64,000 nucleotides of DNA from contig NZ_JARICI010000027.1 of NCBI RefSeq assembly GCF_029257255.1, forward strand, positions 1 through 64,000. Direction: 5' to 3'. Numbering within the stretch: position 1 is the first letter of the stretch; every line of letters starts with the position of its first letter. The DNA is from Sporosarcina sp. (GTDB lineage Bacteria > Bacillota > Bacilli > Bacillales_A > Planococcaceae). The translations under genes and the position numbers were made by a program. Below the pieces are notes generated by a model. That model did not search any database, was not told where the DNA came from, and was given only the letters and a program-made list of their open reading frames with translations. Positions 53,448-61,983 of this stretch are shown here, in pieces.

Positions 53448-54283
53448 GTGAAAATGGATACAAAACTACAAAAAGACGCGATGAAAGTATTGAAAGAGAC
53501 AAGCCGTACTTTCTTCATACCAATCAAACTTCTTGAACCAAATGTAAGGGAAGCCGTAGCATCCGCTTATTTATGCATGCGTGCGATCGACGAGATTGAA
53601 GACCATGAACAAATTGATTCATCTGATAAAATCAAACTCCTGAATGAAACTTGTACAATACTTGAAAAGAATATAGCAGACAGCACCCGGTTCAACATGC
53701 ACTAGATGAACTGTACCTGCCTTATCGTGACCTGCTTCCTGAAGTTACACTTCGCCTTTCGGACTGGATCGATTTCTGTCCTGATACGGTAACCGATAAA
53801 GTGCTTGAATCGACTGCGGTCATGGGCAGAGGGATGGCGAAATGGGCGGGGAAAGACTGGATAGTCAAAACTCGCGAAGATTTAGACGATTATACGTATT
53901 ACGTTGCTGGTCTAGTAGGCGTCATGCTGACAGATATCTGGCGCTGGTATGACGGCACGGAAACAGACAGAGACCTGGCGATTGGATTTGGCCGCGGTCT
54001 GCAGTCCGTCAACATCCTCCGTAACTATAAAGAAGATGCCGAACGCGATGTAGACTTCTTCCCGAATGACTGGAAGTTGCCGCAGATGTTCAGCTATGCA
54101 GAAGAAAATCTTGCGCTGGCGGACGAGTATATTAAAGATATCAAAACAAAAACCATTTTAAACTTCTGTAAAATTCCGCTGGCTCTTGCGCACAGCACAT
54201 TGGACGCACTGAAAGAGGGCCGCGAGAAAATGTCACGTACGGAAGTAGTGGCAGTCGTCAATAAAGCTATGCGATCCAAATAA
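53448..54283 (+). pseudogene. Squalene/phytoene synthase-like gene (YisP-like) with frameshift
   Basis: Two frames together encode a 278-residue isoprenyl-diphosphate head-to-head-synthase-like protein. Frame one (from 53448) reads SRTFFIPIKLLEPNVREAVA and LCMRAIDEIEDHE (first Asp-rich motif), then stops at TAG 53703. Frame two, open from about 53687 to 54283, continues VQHALDELYLPYRDLLPEVT and WIDFCPDTVTDKVLE and holds NILRNYKEDAERDVDFFPND, the second Asp-rich motif. The junction is at the CCC run 53686-53688, where one missing C would restore Ser-Thr-Pro-Val-Gln. So one base is lost relative to an intact gene, by mutation or sequencing error. Relatives act on farnesyl diphosphate (B. subtilis YisP is a farnesyl-diphosphate phosphatase). 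Confidence 0.85.
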
Positions 54284-54305
54284 CTTAACTAAATGGAGGA
54301 TGGCG

Positions 54306-56048
54306 ATGTTTGATTTACTCATTATCATGTTTGAACGTGTAGGGATGATCGTCGCTGTCGCTTTCATTTTGACACGGTTTCGATTCTTTCAAAACATGGT
54401 CCATCAGGATTTACTGGATCGCAGACAGGAAATGACTGCGATCCTCTTTTTTGGTCTGTTTGGTATTTTTGGTACCTATTTCGGTGTAGCACTAGATATG
54501 CAGACGCTTCATTTTAAAAATATGTCTCTTGATCTAACAACCGATGAAGCGATCGCTAACTCCCGCGTAATCGGAGTTGTGGTTGCTGGTTTACTCGGCG
54601 GCTACAGGCTTGGGATTGGTGCAGGATTGATTGCTGGAATTCATCGAATGTCGTTAGGAGGATTCACGGCGATTTCCTGCGGTATTTCCACCATTATTTC
54701 TGGTGTTCTGGCGGGCTATTTCTATAAAAAGGGCAAGCATACGAGCCTGTTAACCGCATTTTTGATTGGCGCATTTGCCGAAACTGTCCAAATGCTTCTT
54801 ATTTTACTCATCGCAGATCCATTTCCGAAAGCGCTCTCATTAGTCCAGGCAATCGGACTGCCGATGATTCTGGCAAATGGAATCGGCACTGCGCTTTTTA
54901 TGCTCATTGCCTATAACGTCCTCAGTGATCAAGAGAAAGTCACGGCACTGCAGGCGCAGAAAACTCTACGTATTGCCGATCAGACAGTAGGTTATTTACG
55001 GACAGGGATGAATAAAGAGACGGCTTCAGCTGTCTGTAAGATTTTGCTTGACGAACTGCGTCCCGGTGCAGTCGCAATGACTGATAAGACCGACATTCTG
55101 GCGTTCATTGGAAATGAAAAGGGAAGCGTACAGGGTCCCATTCAGACGGATATTACGCGACAAGTCATTCAAAATGGCGAATTAATTGTTGCGGATTTAT
55201 TTGAACAGTTTGGTAATTCTTGTAGTTCTACATTTAGCGCGGTTGTTATTGCGCCACTAAAGACACGCAATGAAACAGTCGGTACATTGAAACTGTATTA
55301 TCCTTCCCGGAAAGCAATAACTGACGTCACTACCGAACTCATTGCCGGATTAGCAGAGTTGCTCAGCAATCAGCTGGAAATTGCAGAAGCGGATCATGCC
55401 TATCAATTGGCCAAGGAAGCAGAAATCCAAGCGTTGCAGGCACAGATTAGTCCACACTTCTTATTTAATTCGATGAATATCATTATTTCATTGATTCGCA
55501 CCAATCCTGATGAAGCCAGAAAACTGTTGTCTTCCTTATCGTATTTCCTGCGGCAGAACCTGGAAGGAACCACGGCGAAGATGGTTACCTTACAGCAAGA
55601 ACTCGCACATGTGGAAGCCTATCTACAGATTGAAGAAGCACGTTTCGTTGACAAGCTGAAGGTCTGTATCGATGCTGAACCTTCTATTATGCAGGAAAAG
55701 ATTCCACCGCTGACACTACAGCCGCTTGTCGAGAATGCTATTACGCACGGGATTAAAGATATGGATCACAATTCAATCGTGTATATTGCGATTGAAGATA
55801 CAGTCAATGGAATTTGCATTACAGTTGAAGATAACGGCAAGGGTATTGAACAAGCACGGCTGAATATACTGGGAACTGAACAAGTATCTTCAGAAAAAGG
55901 AACTGGACTCGGTCTGTTTAATGTAAATCGGCGTCTGATCATGTCATTTGGCAAAGAGTCAGCTCTAGCAATTGTAAGTGTGCCGAATGAAAGAACGAGA
56001 ATCTCGTTTCAAATTCCGAAATCGGAGGTGAGTAGGCAAAATGAGTGA
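54306..56048 (+). CDS. lytS: LytS-family sensor histidine kinase
   Basis: A 580-residue sensor. The N-terminal 5TM-5TMR_LYT domain (1-200) begins LIIMFERVGMIVAVAFILTR and carries NSRVIGVVVAGLLGGYRLGI followed by GAGLIAGIHR. A GAF domain (about 225-350) and the His_kinase domain with phospho-His in LQAQISPHFLFNSMNIIISL follow, then an HATPase domain (LQPLVENAITHGI; VEDNGKGI; GTGLGLFNVNRRL). ATG 54306 follows GGAGG at 6 bases. It overlaps lytT by 8 bases. In relatives LytS/BtsS senses pyruvate; the adjacent CstA gene supports that here (inference). Confidence 0.93.
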   Translation: MFDLLIIMFERVGMIVAVAFILTRFRFFQNMVHQDLLDRRQEMTAILFFGLFGIFGTYFGVALDMQTLHFKNMSLDLTTDEAIANSRVIGVVVAGLLGGYRLGIGAGLIAGIHRMSLGGFTAISCGISTIISGVLAGYFYKKGKHTSLLTAFLIGAFAETVQMLLILLIADPFPKALSLVQAIGLPMILANGIGTALFMLIAYNVLSDQEKVTALQAQKTLRIADQTVGYLRTGMNKETASAVCKILLDELRPGAVAMTDKTDILAFIGNEKGSVQGPIQTDITRQVIQNGELIVADLFEQFGNSCSSTFSAVVIAPLKTRNETVGTLKLYYPSRKAITDVTTELIAGLAELLSNQLEIAEADHAYQLAKEAEIQALQAQISPHFLFNSMNIIISLIRTNPDEARKLLSSLSYFLRQNLEGTTAKMVTLQQELAHVEAYLQIEEARFVDKLKVCIDAEPSIMQEKIPPLTLQPLVENAITHGIKDMDHNSIVYIAIEDTVNGICITVEDNGKGIEQARLNILGTEQVSSEKGTGLGLFNVNRRLIMSFGKESALAIVSVPNERTRISFQIPKSEVSRQNE

Positions 56049-56772
56049 ATTAATTAGTGCATTGGTTGTGGATGATGAACGCTATGCCAGAGAAGAATTG
56101 ATATTTCTACTTGAGCAGTTTGAGCAAGTGAAAATCGTCGGGGAAGCAGATTCAGGAGAAACGGCGATTGTCAAAGCGATGCAGCTACAGCCGGACATCG
56201 TTTTTCTAGATATCGAGATGCCGAAAGTGGACGGTATGGAAGTTGCCAAGTCATTAAGTGCGCTAAAAAAAGTCCCTTATATCATCTTTGCGACAGCTTA
56301 TCCTCAATTTGCGGCAGAAGCTTTCCGCATACATGCTCTTGATTACTTATTGAAGCCTTATGATGAAGAACAATTGCGTCAGGCGATTGAACGGGTGGGC
56401 GAGGCTTTGTATCCTGCAACAAGTATAGAACTGCCGAAACGCATTGATCGGCTGCCTGTTGAGACAGAAGGGGAAATCCATTACATCGCTGTGCATGACA
56501 TTTTGTACGTTCATCGTGAGGAGAAGTGGACAAAAATCGTGACGTTCAGCCGGGATTACGAAACAAGAATGACATTAAAAGAATTAGAGGGCAAGCTAAT
56601 CCCTTCCTCTTTCTTCCGAATTCATAAAAGTATAATAGTGAACCTTGCTCACGTTATTCGTTTGACACCTTGGTTTAACGGTGCTTATCAGCTGGAGCTG
56701 GACCGCCGTCCTGAAAAGCTTTCCGTCAGCAGAAATTATGTGAAAGAGCTGAGACATCGACTGGAGGGATAA
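56041..56772 (+). CDS. lytT: LytTR response regulator
   Basis: A 243-residue two-domain regulator. The receiver (1-125) has VVDDERYAREELIFLLEQF and phospho-Asp in VFLDIEMPKVDGMEVAKSL, with LLKPYDEEQLRQAIERV. The LytTR DNA-binding domain follows (about 140-243) with YIAVHDILYVHREEKWTKIV and FFRIHKSIIVNLAHVIRLTP. Its gene is coupled to lytS. Its probable target is the cstA promoter 130 bp downstream, which has a poor -35 box. Confidence 0.94.
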   Translation: MSELISALVVDDERYAREELIFLLEQFEQVKIVGEADSGETAIVKAMQLQPDIVFLDIEMPKVDGMEVAKSLSALKKVPYIIFATAYPQFAAEAFRIHALDYLLKPYDEEQLRQAIERVGEALYPATSIELPKRIDRLPVETEGEIHYIAVHDILYVHREEKWTKIVTFSRDYETRMTLKELEGKLIPSSFFRIHKSIIVNLAHVIRLTPWFNGAYQLELDRRPEKLSVSRNYVKELRHRLEG

Positions 56773-56818
56773 ATGTCTTGCACGTTAATTCCTCTCAGTG
56801 CATCTTACTCTTTTATTC

Positions 56819-56884
56819 TGACATGTTATGAAAAAATGTCATCAGCTTATCCTCTCTTCGATATAATTAATGTAAGCGTTATCA
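56819..56884 (+). promoter_or_regulatory. cstA control region: inverted repeat, -10 and cre site
   Basis: TGACAT (56819-56824) and ATGTCA (56836-56841) form an inverted repeat. A TATAAT box lies at 56862-56867 with no good -35, typical of activator-dependent promoters. TGTAAGCGTTATCA (56871-56884) fits the cre consensus TGWAANCGNTNWCA at every position and covers the expected start site, so CcpA would repress or block transcription. Confidence 0.7.
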
Positions 56885-56905
56885 TTACGAGGAGGGGGAA
56901 TTGCT

Positions 56906-58363
56906 ATGATCACATTTTTATTTGCTATTGTTCTATTGATTGTCGGGTACTTCACTTACGGTAAGTACATTGAGAAAATGTTCGGTGTGAAAGAGGATCG
57001 CGCAACTCCTGCATATACGAGCGGGGACGGAGTAGACTATGTGCCGATGAGCACAAAAAAGAACTCCTTAATTCAGCTCTTGAATATTGCGGGTGTGGGA
57101 CCGATCTTCGGACCTATTATGGGAGCATTATACGGACCTGTCGCTTTTATCTGGATTGTCGTGGGTGCGATTTTTGCAGGCGCAGTTCACGACTACTTAA
57201 CAGGAATGATCTCCATTCGTAACCGCGGTGCACATTTGCCTGAACTGGCTGGTAAGTTTCTTGGAAAAACGATGAAACATATCGTCAACGCTTTTGCACT
57301 TCTTTTATTAGTATTAGTCGGTACGGTATTCGTATCCGCACCTGCAGGACTTCTTTATAACTTAATGAATGGCTGGATGGCGATGGGCGTTATCGTCGCG
57401 TTAATCTTCCTTTATTACATTTTGGCGACATTACTGCCGATTGACAAGATTATCGGACGCTTCTATCCAATCTTCGGTGCATTACTGATTATTAGTGCGC
57501 TTGGGGTAGGGGGGATGATGTTATTCACTGGTGCACCAATTCCTGAATTAACCTTCACGAATATGCATCCCGACAATCTGCCGATCTTCCCATTATTATT
57601 CTTAACAATTTCTTGCGGTGCGTTGTCCGGTTTCCATGCCACACAATCACCAATTATCTCACGTACGACACAGAAAGAAAGTCAAGGACGTAAAATTTTC
57701 TACGGAATGATGATTGCAGAGGCAATTGTGGCAATGATCTGGGCGGCTGCTGGTATGGCGTTATTCAAAGGCCCGGTTGGTTTGAACGAACTGCTTGCTG
57801 CAGGAGGACCTGCACTGATCGTTAGCGAAGCATCTACATTAATGCTCGGTGCTGTCGGCGGAACGCTTGCTATTCTTGGTGTTATTATCCTGCCGATTAC
57901 TTCAGGCGATACAGCATTCCGAAGTGCACGGATGATTATTGCAGACTATATTAAATACCCGCAAGTGAAACTATTAAGCCGTCTATGGATTGCTCTTCCT
58001 ATGTTCGTAATTTCAATCATTCTGACACAGGTAGACTTCAATATCCTATGGAGATACTTCTCTTGGGCCAATCAGTCGACAGCCGTAATTGCACTCTTTG
58101 TGGGCGCGATGTATCTGTTCATTGCTGGTAAGAACTACTGGGTTGCACTCATTCCCGGAACGTTCATGCTGATGGCGACTACTACTTACATCTTGAACGC
58201 AGCCATAGGATTTGGATTACCAATGAATGTCTCCTATATAGGCGCCTCTGTCATCTCGATCTTCCTAGTAGCCTTGTTCTTCTACTCCGCAGTGAAAGCA
58301 CGTGCTGCACAGATTCCGTTAGAAGAAGATATAACAGGATGGAGAGGCACTGCAGTCGAATAA
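56906..58363 (+). CDS. cstA: CstA-family transporter (probable pyruvate carrier)
   Basis: A 485-residue membrane protein with about 12-13 hydrophobic segments. Family motifs: FTYGKYIEKMFGVKEDRATP, NIAGVGPIFGPIMGALYGPV, the GAVHDYLTGMISIRNRG loop and the C-terminal FSWANQSTAVIALFVGAMYL. It is the short CstA form (E. coli CstA and BtsT are about 700). BtsT is a pyruvate/proton symporter under LytS/LytR-type control. Linkage to lytST makes pyruvate or small-peptide uptake likely. ATG 56906 follows GAGGAGGGGG. It ends in a hairpin terminator. Confidence 0.88.
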   Translation: MITFLFAIVLLIVGYFTYGKYIEKMFGVKEDRATPAYTSGDGVDYVPMSTKKNSLIQLLNIAGVGPIFGPIMGALYGPVAFIWIVVGAIFAGAVHDYLTGMISIRNRGAHLPELAGKFLGKTMKHIVNAFALLLLVLVGTVFVSAPAGLLYNLMNGWMAMGVIVALIFLYYILATLLPIDKIIGRFYPIFGALLIISALGVGGMMLFTGAPIPELTFTNMHPDNLPIFPLLFLTISCGALSGFHATQSPIISRTTQKESQGRKIFYGMMIAEAIVAMIWAAAGMALFKGPVGLNELLAAGGPALIVSEASTLMLGAVGGTLAILGVIILPITSGDTAFRSARMIIADYIKYPQVKLLSRLWIALPMFVISIILTQVDFNILWRYFSWANQSTAVIALFVGAMYLFIAGKNYWVALIPGTFMLMATTTYILNAAIGFGLPMNVSYIGASVISIFLVALFFYSAVKARAAQIPLEEDITGWRGTAVE

Positions 58364-58377
58364 ACGATCTACCACCA

Positions 58378-58409
58378 GCCTGCTGAATGTAATTGTTCAG
58401 CAGGCTTTT
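58378..58409 (+). terminator. cstA terminator
   Basis: GCCTGCTGAA (58378-58387), 8-base loop, TTCAGCAGGC (58396-58405), TTTT. Confidence 0.88.
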
Positions 58410-58528
58410 CTATGCCTACTGTTCAACAGTTGAGTATGTCAGGCTAGTGTATATATGATAGACTAAGAACAGTACTATAACTAATTACAACATTTATTAC
58501 TTACTTCTCTAAAAGTAACTAAATACTT

Positions 58529-58552
58529 TAAAAGTGTATTAATACACTTTTA
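58529..58552 (+). promoter_or_regulatory. Perfect 24-bp palindrome before XRE regulator gene
   Basis: TAAAAGTGTATT followed by its exact reverse complement AATACACTTTTA. It lies 20 bases before the XRE start. A weaker related repeat, TAAAAGTA...TACTTTA, precedes it at 58510-58530. Likely operator, perhaps autoregulatory. Confidence 0.6.
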
Positions 58553-58571
58553 GTGTAAAAGGGGTGTTTAG

Positions 58572-59030
58572 ATGAATAAGCAGACGGTGATTGATTTAAT
58601 TCTCCCTCGATTGAAGCTGATCCGGACGGAAATGAATTATACGCAGGATCAAATGGCGGATATATTAGGGATTTCAAAGAAGACTCTTGTTCAGTTGGAG
58701 AAAGGGCGCCAAGAGCTGAGCTGGACGGTTGCGGCGGCAGTTTGTGCGTTGTTTCGGGAAAGTGCGTTACTGCGATCGGTCATGGGGGATGATCCGGTGG
58801 AATTAGCGGAAATTGCTGTGCATCCGGAGATTCATTCACGTGAGATTGGCTCTGCAGCTGCAGTTAACTGGTGGACGGAAGTTGGTCAGTGGCAGCAATA
58901 CCGTTTGCAACAACATACTGCGGGCGGGCATTACCGGATTATTGGAGTCGATGGGAAACGCCTTTTCATCACGGGGGATAAAGAAATAGCATTGGCTGAG
59001 TTTAAACGGTATATGGATATAGTGATGTGA
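58572..59030 (+). CDS. XRE-family transcriptional regulator
   Basis: A 152-residue protein with an N-terminal helix-turn-helix (IRTEMNYTQDQMADILGISK followed by KTLVQLEKGRQEL, residues 17-50). The C-terminal 90 residues (WWTEVGQWQQYRLQQHTAGG; RIIGVDGKRLFITGDKE) match no domain I know and may bind a ligand or partner. AAAAGGGG precedes ATG 58572. A perfect hairpin ATACTAAT-TTT-ATTAGTAT (59042-59060) follows the stop without a T-run. Target genes are unknown; the palindrome in front points to self-control. Confidence 0.85.
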   Translation: MNKQTVIDLILPRLKLIRTEMNYTQDQMADILGISKKTLVQLEKGRQELSWTVAAAVCALFRESALLRSVMGDDPVELAEIAVHPEIHSREIGSAAAVNWWTEVGQWQQYRLQQHTAGGHYRIIGVDGKRLFITGDKEIALAEFKRYMDIVM

Positions 59031-59041
59031 AGGTATTTGAA

Positions 59042-59060
59042 TACTAATTTTATTAGTATA
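59042..59060 (+). repeat. Perfect hairpin after XRE gene
   Basis: ATACTAAT, TTT, ATTAGTAT. It lies 12 bases after the stop. Weak or processed terminator. Confidence 0.5.
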
Positions 59061-59094
59061 TGAAAATAATGCAGATATTTTATAAGAATAATAA

Positions 59095-59126
59095 ACCCGA
59101 CCGCATGTTTATGCAGTCGGGTTTTC
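59095..59126 (-). terminator. Terminator of NRDE gene
   Basis: AACCCGACCGCAT pairs with ATGCAGTCGGGTT with one mismatch. It contains the stop region of the minus-strand gene. Confidence 0.75.
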
Positions 59127-59885
59127 GATTGTAAAGTTGAATTTTTGTGCAGTGACAAATACTCCATTTTTGAATGTCCGTTCCTCAAAGTACACTTGGT
59201 TATCTGAATCTACCAAAAGGACTGTCGTGCAGCGGGTGCCATATTCTTCTGATGCTATGAAAATGGAAGATAGCAGACTTTCTAACTCTTGTCCGACTCC
59301 AGTATCCGGCAATTGCTCAGCAGGAAATCTTTCGGCACGCTGCATCATCTCGAATAAAACCTCTGCGTCAATCTCATCTGTACTCTCTGTATACTCCCGC
59401 AGAAGTCTTTTTGTCGCTTCCACTTTTGGCCACGGTGTATTAAGTAATGCATTGCTTAGCCCATGAGTGCCGTTTTTCAGGTGTTCGGTTTTCTGTTCGG
59501 TATTAGAGTAATAGAACAGTTCTTCACTCGACCCCGCCAGCACATTGAACCCCGTATAGTGATCTCTGTTGTGATGTAATTGTTCCATGAAGTCCTGCGG
59601 TGTTTCATTCGACTGCAGATAAGAGGAAACAATGTTCCCCCGCGATAGTTTGCCCGTTTCAGGAAGTGAGATGTCGCGATAATTTGTCAGAGCCGCAATT
59701 TTTCCTTGTTTATTGATGCCGAGCCATGTGCCCATTTGCTCCAAGTCTCGTCCCGCCAAAATATCAGGATGATCCTGCCAGAAATCAGCAGGCGCTGTCG
59801 GCCGATTGTATGCTTCATCTCTATTGGCCATGAGGATCAGCTTATATTTAGGGTGGCTTTGTAATTGAAACGCTAGTAAACACAT
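59109..59885 (-). CDS. NRDE (TANGO2-like) family protein
   Basis: A 258-residue Ntn-hydrolase-fold-like protein. It starts MCLLAFQLQSHPKYKLILMA, giving Cys2 as the possible N-terminal nucleophile, followed by the family signature NRDEAYNRPTAPADFW. LAGRDLEQMGTWLGINKQGK and ALTNYRD are further family blocks. The C-terminus has GTRCTTVLLVDSDNQVYFEE. Eukaryotic TANGO2 has been linked to heme or lipid handling; the bacterial role is open. It stands alone, divergent from the DUF2087 gene. Confidence 0.9.
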   Translation of the reverse strand: MCLLAFQLQSHPKYKLILMANRDEAYNRPTAPADFWQDHPDILAGRDLEQMGTWLGINKQGKIAALTNYRDISLPETGKLSRGNIVSSYLQSNETPQDFMEQLHHNRDHYTGFNVLAGSSEELFYYSNTEQKTEHLKNGTHGLSNALLNTPWPKVEATKRLLREYTESTDEIDAEVLFEMMQRAERFPAEQLPDTGVGQELESLLSSIFIASEEYGTRCTTVLLVDSDNQVYFEERTFKNGVFVTAQKFNFTIENPTA

Positions 59886-60047
59886 AGTTTATAGCCTCCT
59901 CGTTACCTATTTTTGGTTAGTGTACCATGCGCCTGCTTGTTTGGCGAGTTGAGTAAGTGTGTTTCTCTTTTTGGAATTTATTTTATAAACGGTGAATCCA
60001 CTTGTTTGCTAATAGTTAAGCGATAGTAAAGAATGTTTGTTAATTTG

Positions 60048-60076
60048 TTGACGTTTTATTATAATAGGTTTAATAT
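60048..60076 (+). promoter_or_regulatory. Sigma-A promoter for DUF2087 gene
   Basis: TTGACG (60048-60053), 17 bases, TAATAT (60071-60076). Transcription would start about 65 bases before the coding region. Confidence 0.55.
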
Positions 60077-60146
60077 ATTGAATGTAAAGCAAACGAAGCT
60101 GTATTTTGTTTGTTTTTAATTAAATAATAAATGGATGTGTTTGTAT

Positions 60147-60899
60147 ATGGAGTTGTCAGAGCTTTTTTGGGATGCTTCTTTATCTGAGATGAAGAAAGGT
60201 TATATCGAACAGAAGGATTCTTATATTTGCCTGTTATGTGGAACGAAAACAGAAAAAGGAGTTATTTATCCTTATGAAAATGCCTTATATGAAGCTGAGA
60301 GATACATGAGAATTCATATTGAATGCACTCATCAGTCTGTTTTTGATTATCTGATTGGGTTAAATAAGAAGCTGACAGGTCTTACAGATCACCAAAGAGA
60401 TCTTCTTCGTATGTTCTATCAAGGGAAAAGTGATAAAGATGTTCAACAGCAACTGGGAATAGGAAGTCCCTCTACAGTCCGTCATCATCGGTTTGTATTG
60501 AAAGAGAAGGAGCGGCAGGCAAAGACATTTTTAGCTATGATGGAACTGCTGAATGAACGGGATGACTATGCTCCTGCTTTTGTCCCTCCTCATGTCACCG
60601 CAAAATTGCTAGATGATCGATATGACATTACGGAACAAGAACAGCACGAAACAATTGAAAAGTTCTTTCCTAAAGGAAGTGATGGTACGCTTAAAAAGTT
60701 TCCTCCAAAGGAAAAGCAGCGGCTGATTGTTCTGCGGGAGATTGCCAAACAGTTTGATTCAAACAGTACCTACAGCGAGCGGGAAATAAATAATGTTTTA
60801 GATGGTATTTATGAAGATTATGTATTAATTAGAAGATATTTAATTGAATATGGTTTTTTGGATCGTGCACAAGACGGAAGTAGCTACTGGCTAAAATAA
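60147..60899 (+). CDS. DUF2087-domain transcriptional regulator
   Basis: A 250-residue protein. The N-terminal part has a possible zinc site (CLLC near 27-30 and HIECTH near 62-67), the middle a LuxR-like helix-turn-helix (LTDHQRDLLRMFYQGKSDKD; GIGSPSTVRHHRFVLKEKER), and the C-terminal DUF2087 domain (FFPKGSDGTLKKFPPKEKQR; YLIEYGFLDRAQDGSSYWLK). ATG 60147 is preferred; ATG 60135 adds four residues. The ribosome-binding site is weak (GGATG). The GIY-YIG-like gene follows after 24 bp and probably shares the transcript. Ligand and targets unknown. Confidence 0.8.
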   Translation: MELSELFWDASLSEMKKGYIEQKDSYICLLCGTKTEKGVIYPYENALYEAERYMRIHIECTHQSVFDYLIGLNKKLTGLTDHQRDLLRMFYQGKSDKDVQQQLGIGSPSTVRHHRFVLKEKERQAKTFLAMMELLNERDDYAPAFVPPHVTAKLLDDRYDITEQEQHETIEKFFPKGSDGTLKKFPPKEKQRLIVLREIAKQFDSNSTYSEREINNVLDGIYEDYVLIRRYLIEYGFLDRAQDGSSYWLK

Positions 60900-60923
60900 C
60901 TGGACGAAAGCAGGAATGGTAAA

Positions 60924-61280
60924 ATGGATCGAAAAAAAGAATTAAAGCAGCTATATAAGGAGACTGAAATTGAGGCTGGTGTTTTTCAAATTAAGAACAA
61001 CGCCAATCAAAAGGTCTTTGTTGGAAGCACCCGGAATTTTAAAACACTGAACGGTGTGAAATTCAGTCTGGAAACGGGCGTTTATATAAGTGCGCAGCTA
61101 CAGGAAGATTGGAAAGCGTTTGGCAAAGAAGCTTTTCAAATAGATATTTTAGAAACGCTGAAAAAGAAAGACAGTCCTTATTTTAATGAAAAAGAAGCGT
61201 TAGCTGAACTGGAGAATAAATGGCTTGAAAAACTTCAGCCATATGGAGACCGAGGCTATAATTCCAAAAAGCCTGCTTAA
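60924..61280 (+). CDS. GIY-YIG-like protein
   Basis: A 118-residue protein with a GIY-YIG-type N-terminus: AGVFQIKNNANQKVFVGSTR, the GVF and VFVG strands standing for GIY and YIG. A late Glu lies in ALAELENKWLEKLQPYGDRG, the place of the metal-binding Glu. No clear counterpart of the catalytic Arg helix is visible after STRNFKTLNG, so nuclease activity is uncertain. Start ATG 60924. It is cotranscribed with the DUF2087 regulator. This pair is seen in other Bacilli in my recollection, but I cannot check that here. Confidence 0.65.
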   Translation: MDRKKELKQLYKETEIEAGVFQIKNNANQKVFVGSTRNFKTLNGVKFSLETGVYISAQLQEDWKAFGKEAFQIDILETLKKKDSPYFNEKEALAELENKWLEKLQPYGDRGYNSKKPA

Positions 61281-61400
61281 TTCTCAGCTTTCATCATTGA
61301 ACTAAGTTTGCTCTCCGGTAATTTGTCGCGACTCTTTTCTCTGTTTAAAAACAGTTCATATGGGAAGAATAAGAGTAATCGCGAAAGGAGCGGACTTTTA

Positions 61401-61814
61401 ATGACTGCAAAAGAAACTGTGAAGAAAATTCTTGACGAAAGTTTCGTCGGGACAATGGCGACGGTGGACAATAATAAGCCATACAGCCGCTATATGACAT
61501 TTATGAATGAAGGATTGACGCTGTACACTGCGACTAACAAAAAGACGGAAAAAGTGGATGAGCTGCAAGACAATCCTCATACGCATATTTTGCTTGGTTA
61601 TGAAGGAGAAGGATTCGGCGATTTGTTTGTTGAGTATGCCGGACGTGTAACTATTTCTTCGGATGAAAGCCTGAAAGAGAAAATATGGAATGACCACATG
61701 AAGAATTGGTTTGAGGGACCGGATGATCCAAATCTCGTGATTTTGAAGATTGAGCCGGAAGCGATCCGACTGATGAATAAAAAAGGACAGCCGCCAGAAG
61801 ATATTTCACTCTGA
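61401..61814 (+). CDS. Pyridoxamine-phosphate-oxidase-fold protein (general stress protein 26-like)
   Basis: A 137-residue split-barrel flavin-binding-fold protein. FVGTMATVDNNKPYSRYMTF and LYTATNKKTEKVDELQDNPH are typical of the Pyridox_oxase_2/GSP26 group; WFEGPDDPNLVILKIEPEAI is the usual C-terminal block. ATG 61401 follows AAAGGAG and replaces a longer in-frame start at 61308. Cofactor (FMN or F420-like) is unknown. Monocistronic, followed by an imperfect hairpin with a T-run. Confidence 0.88.
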   Translation: MTAKETVKKILDESFVGTMATVDNNKPYSRYMTFMNEGLTLYTATNKKTEKVDELQDNPHTHILLGYEGEGFGDLFVEYAGRVTISSDESLKEKIWNDHMKNWFEGPDDPNLVILKIEPEAIRLMNKKGQPPEDISL

Positions 61815-61825
61815 TTGCGGATGCC

Positions 61826-61860
61826 GGCAGCCGACCTTAACGGGTTTGGCTGTTTTTTTT
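61826..61860 (+). terminator. Terminator after GSP26-like gene
   Basis: GGCAGCC...GGCTG imperfect stem with an eight-base T-run. Confidence 0.7.
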
Positions 61861-61983
61861 ACGTCTGAAAATAATTTGTTGCGGCAATAGGCAGTAAACC
61901 CGCTAATTTCCATTGATTGAACAGCGAAGTTTTGGTTATAATACAGGAAAGGAACGTTTGTTCTTATTAGGAGTGAAGGCCAT

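Noticed and set aside
53448..54283. Two separate genes in the squalene-synthase-like locus
   Set aside because: The halves are complementary parts of one family, the second has no ribosome-binding site, and the bridge region is open in the second frame.
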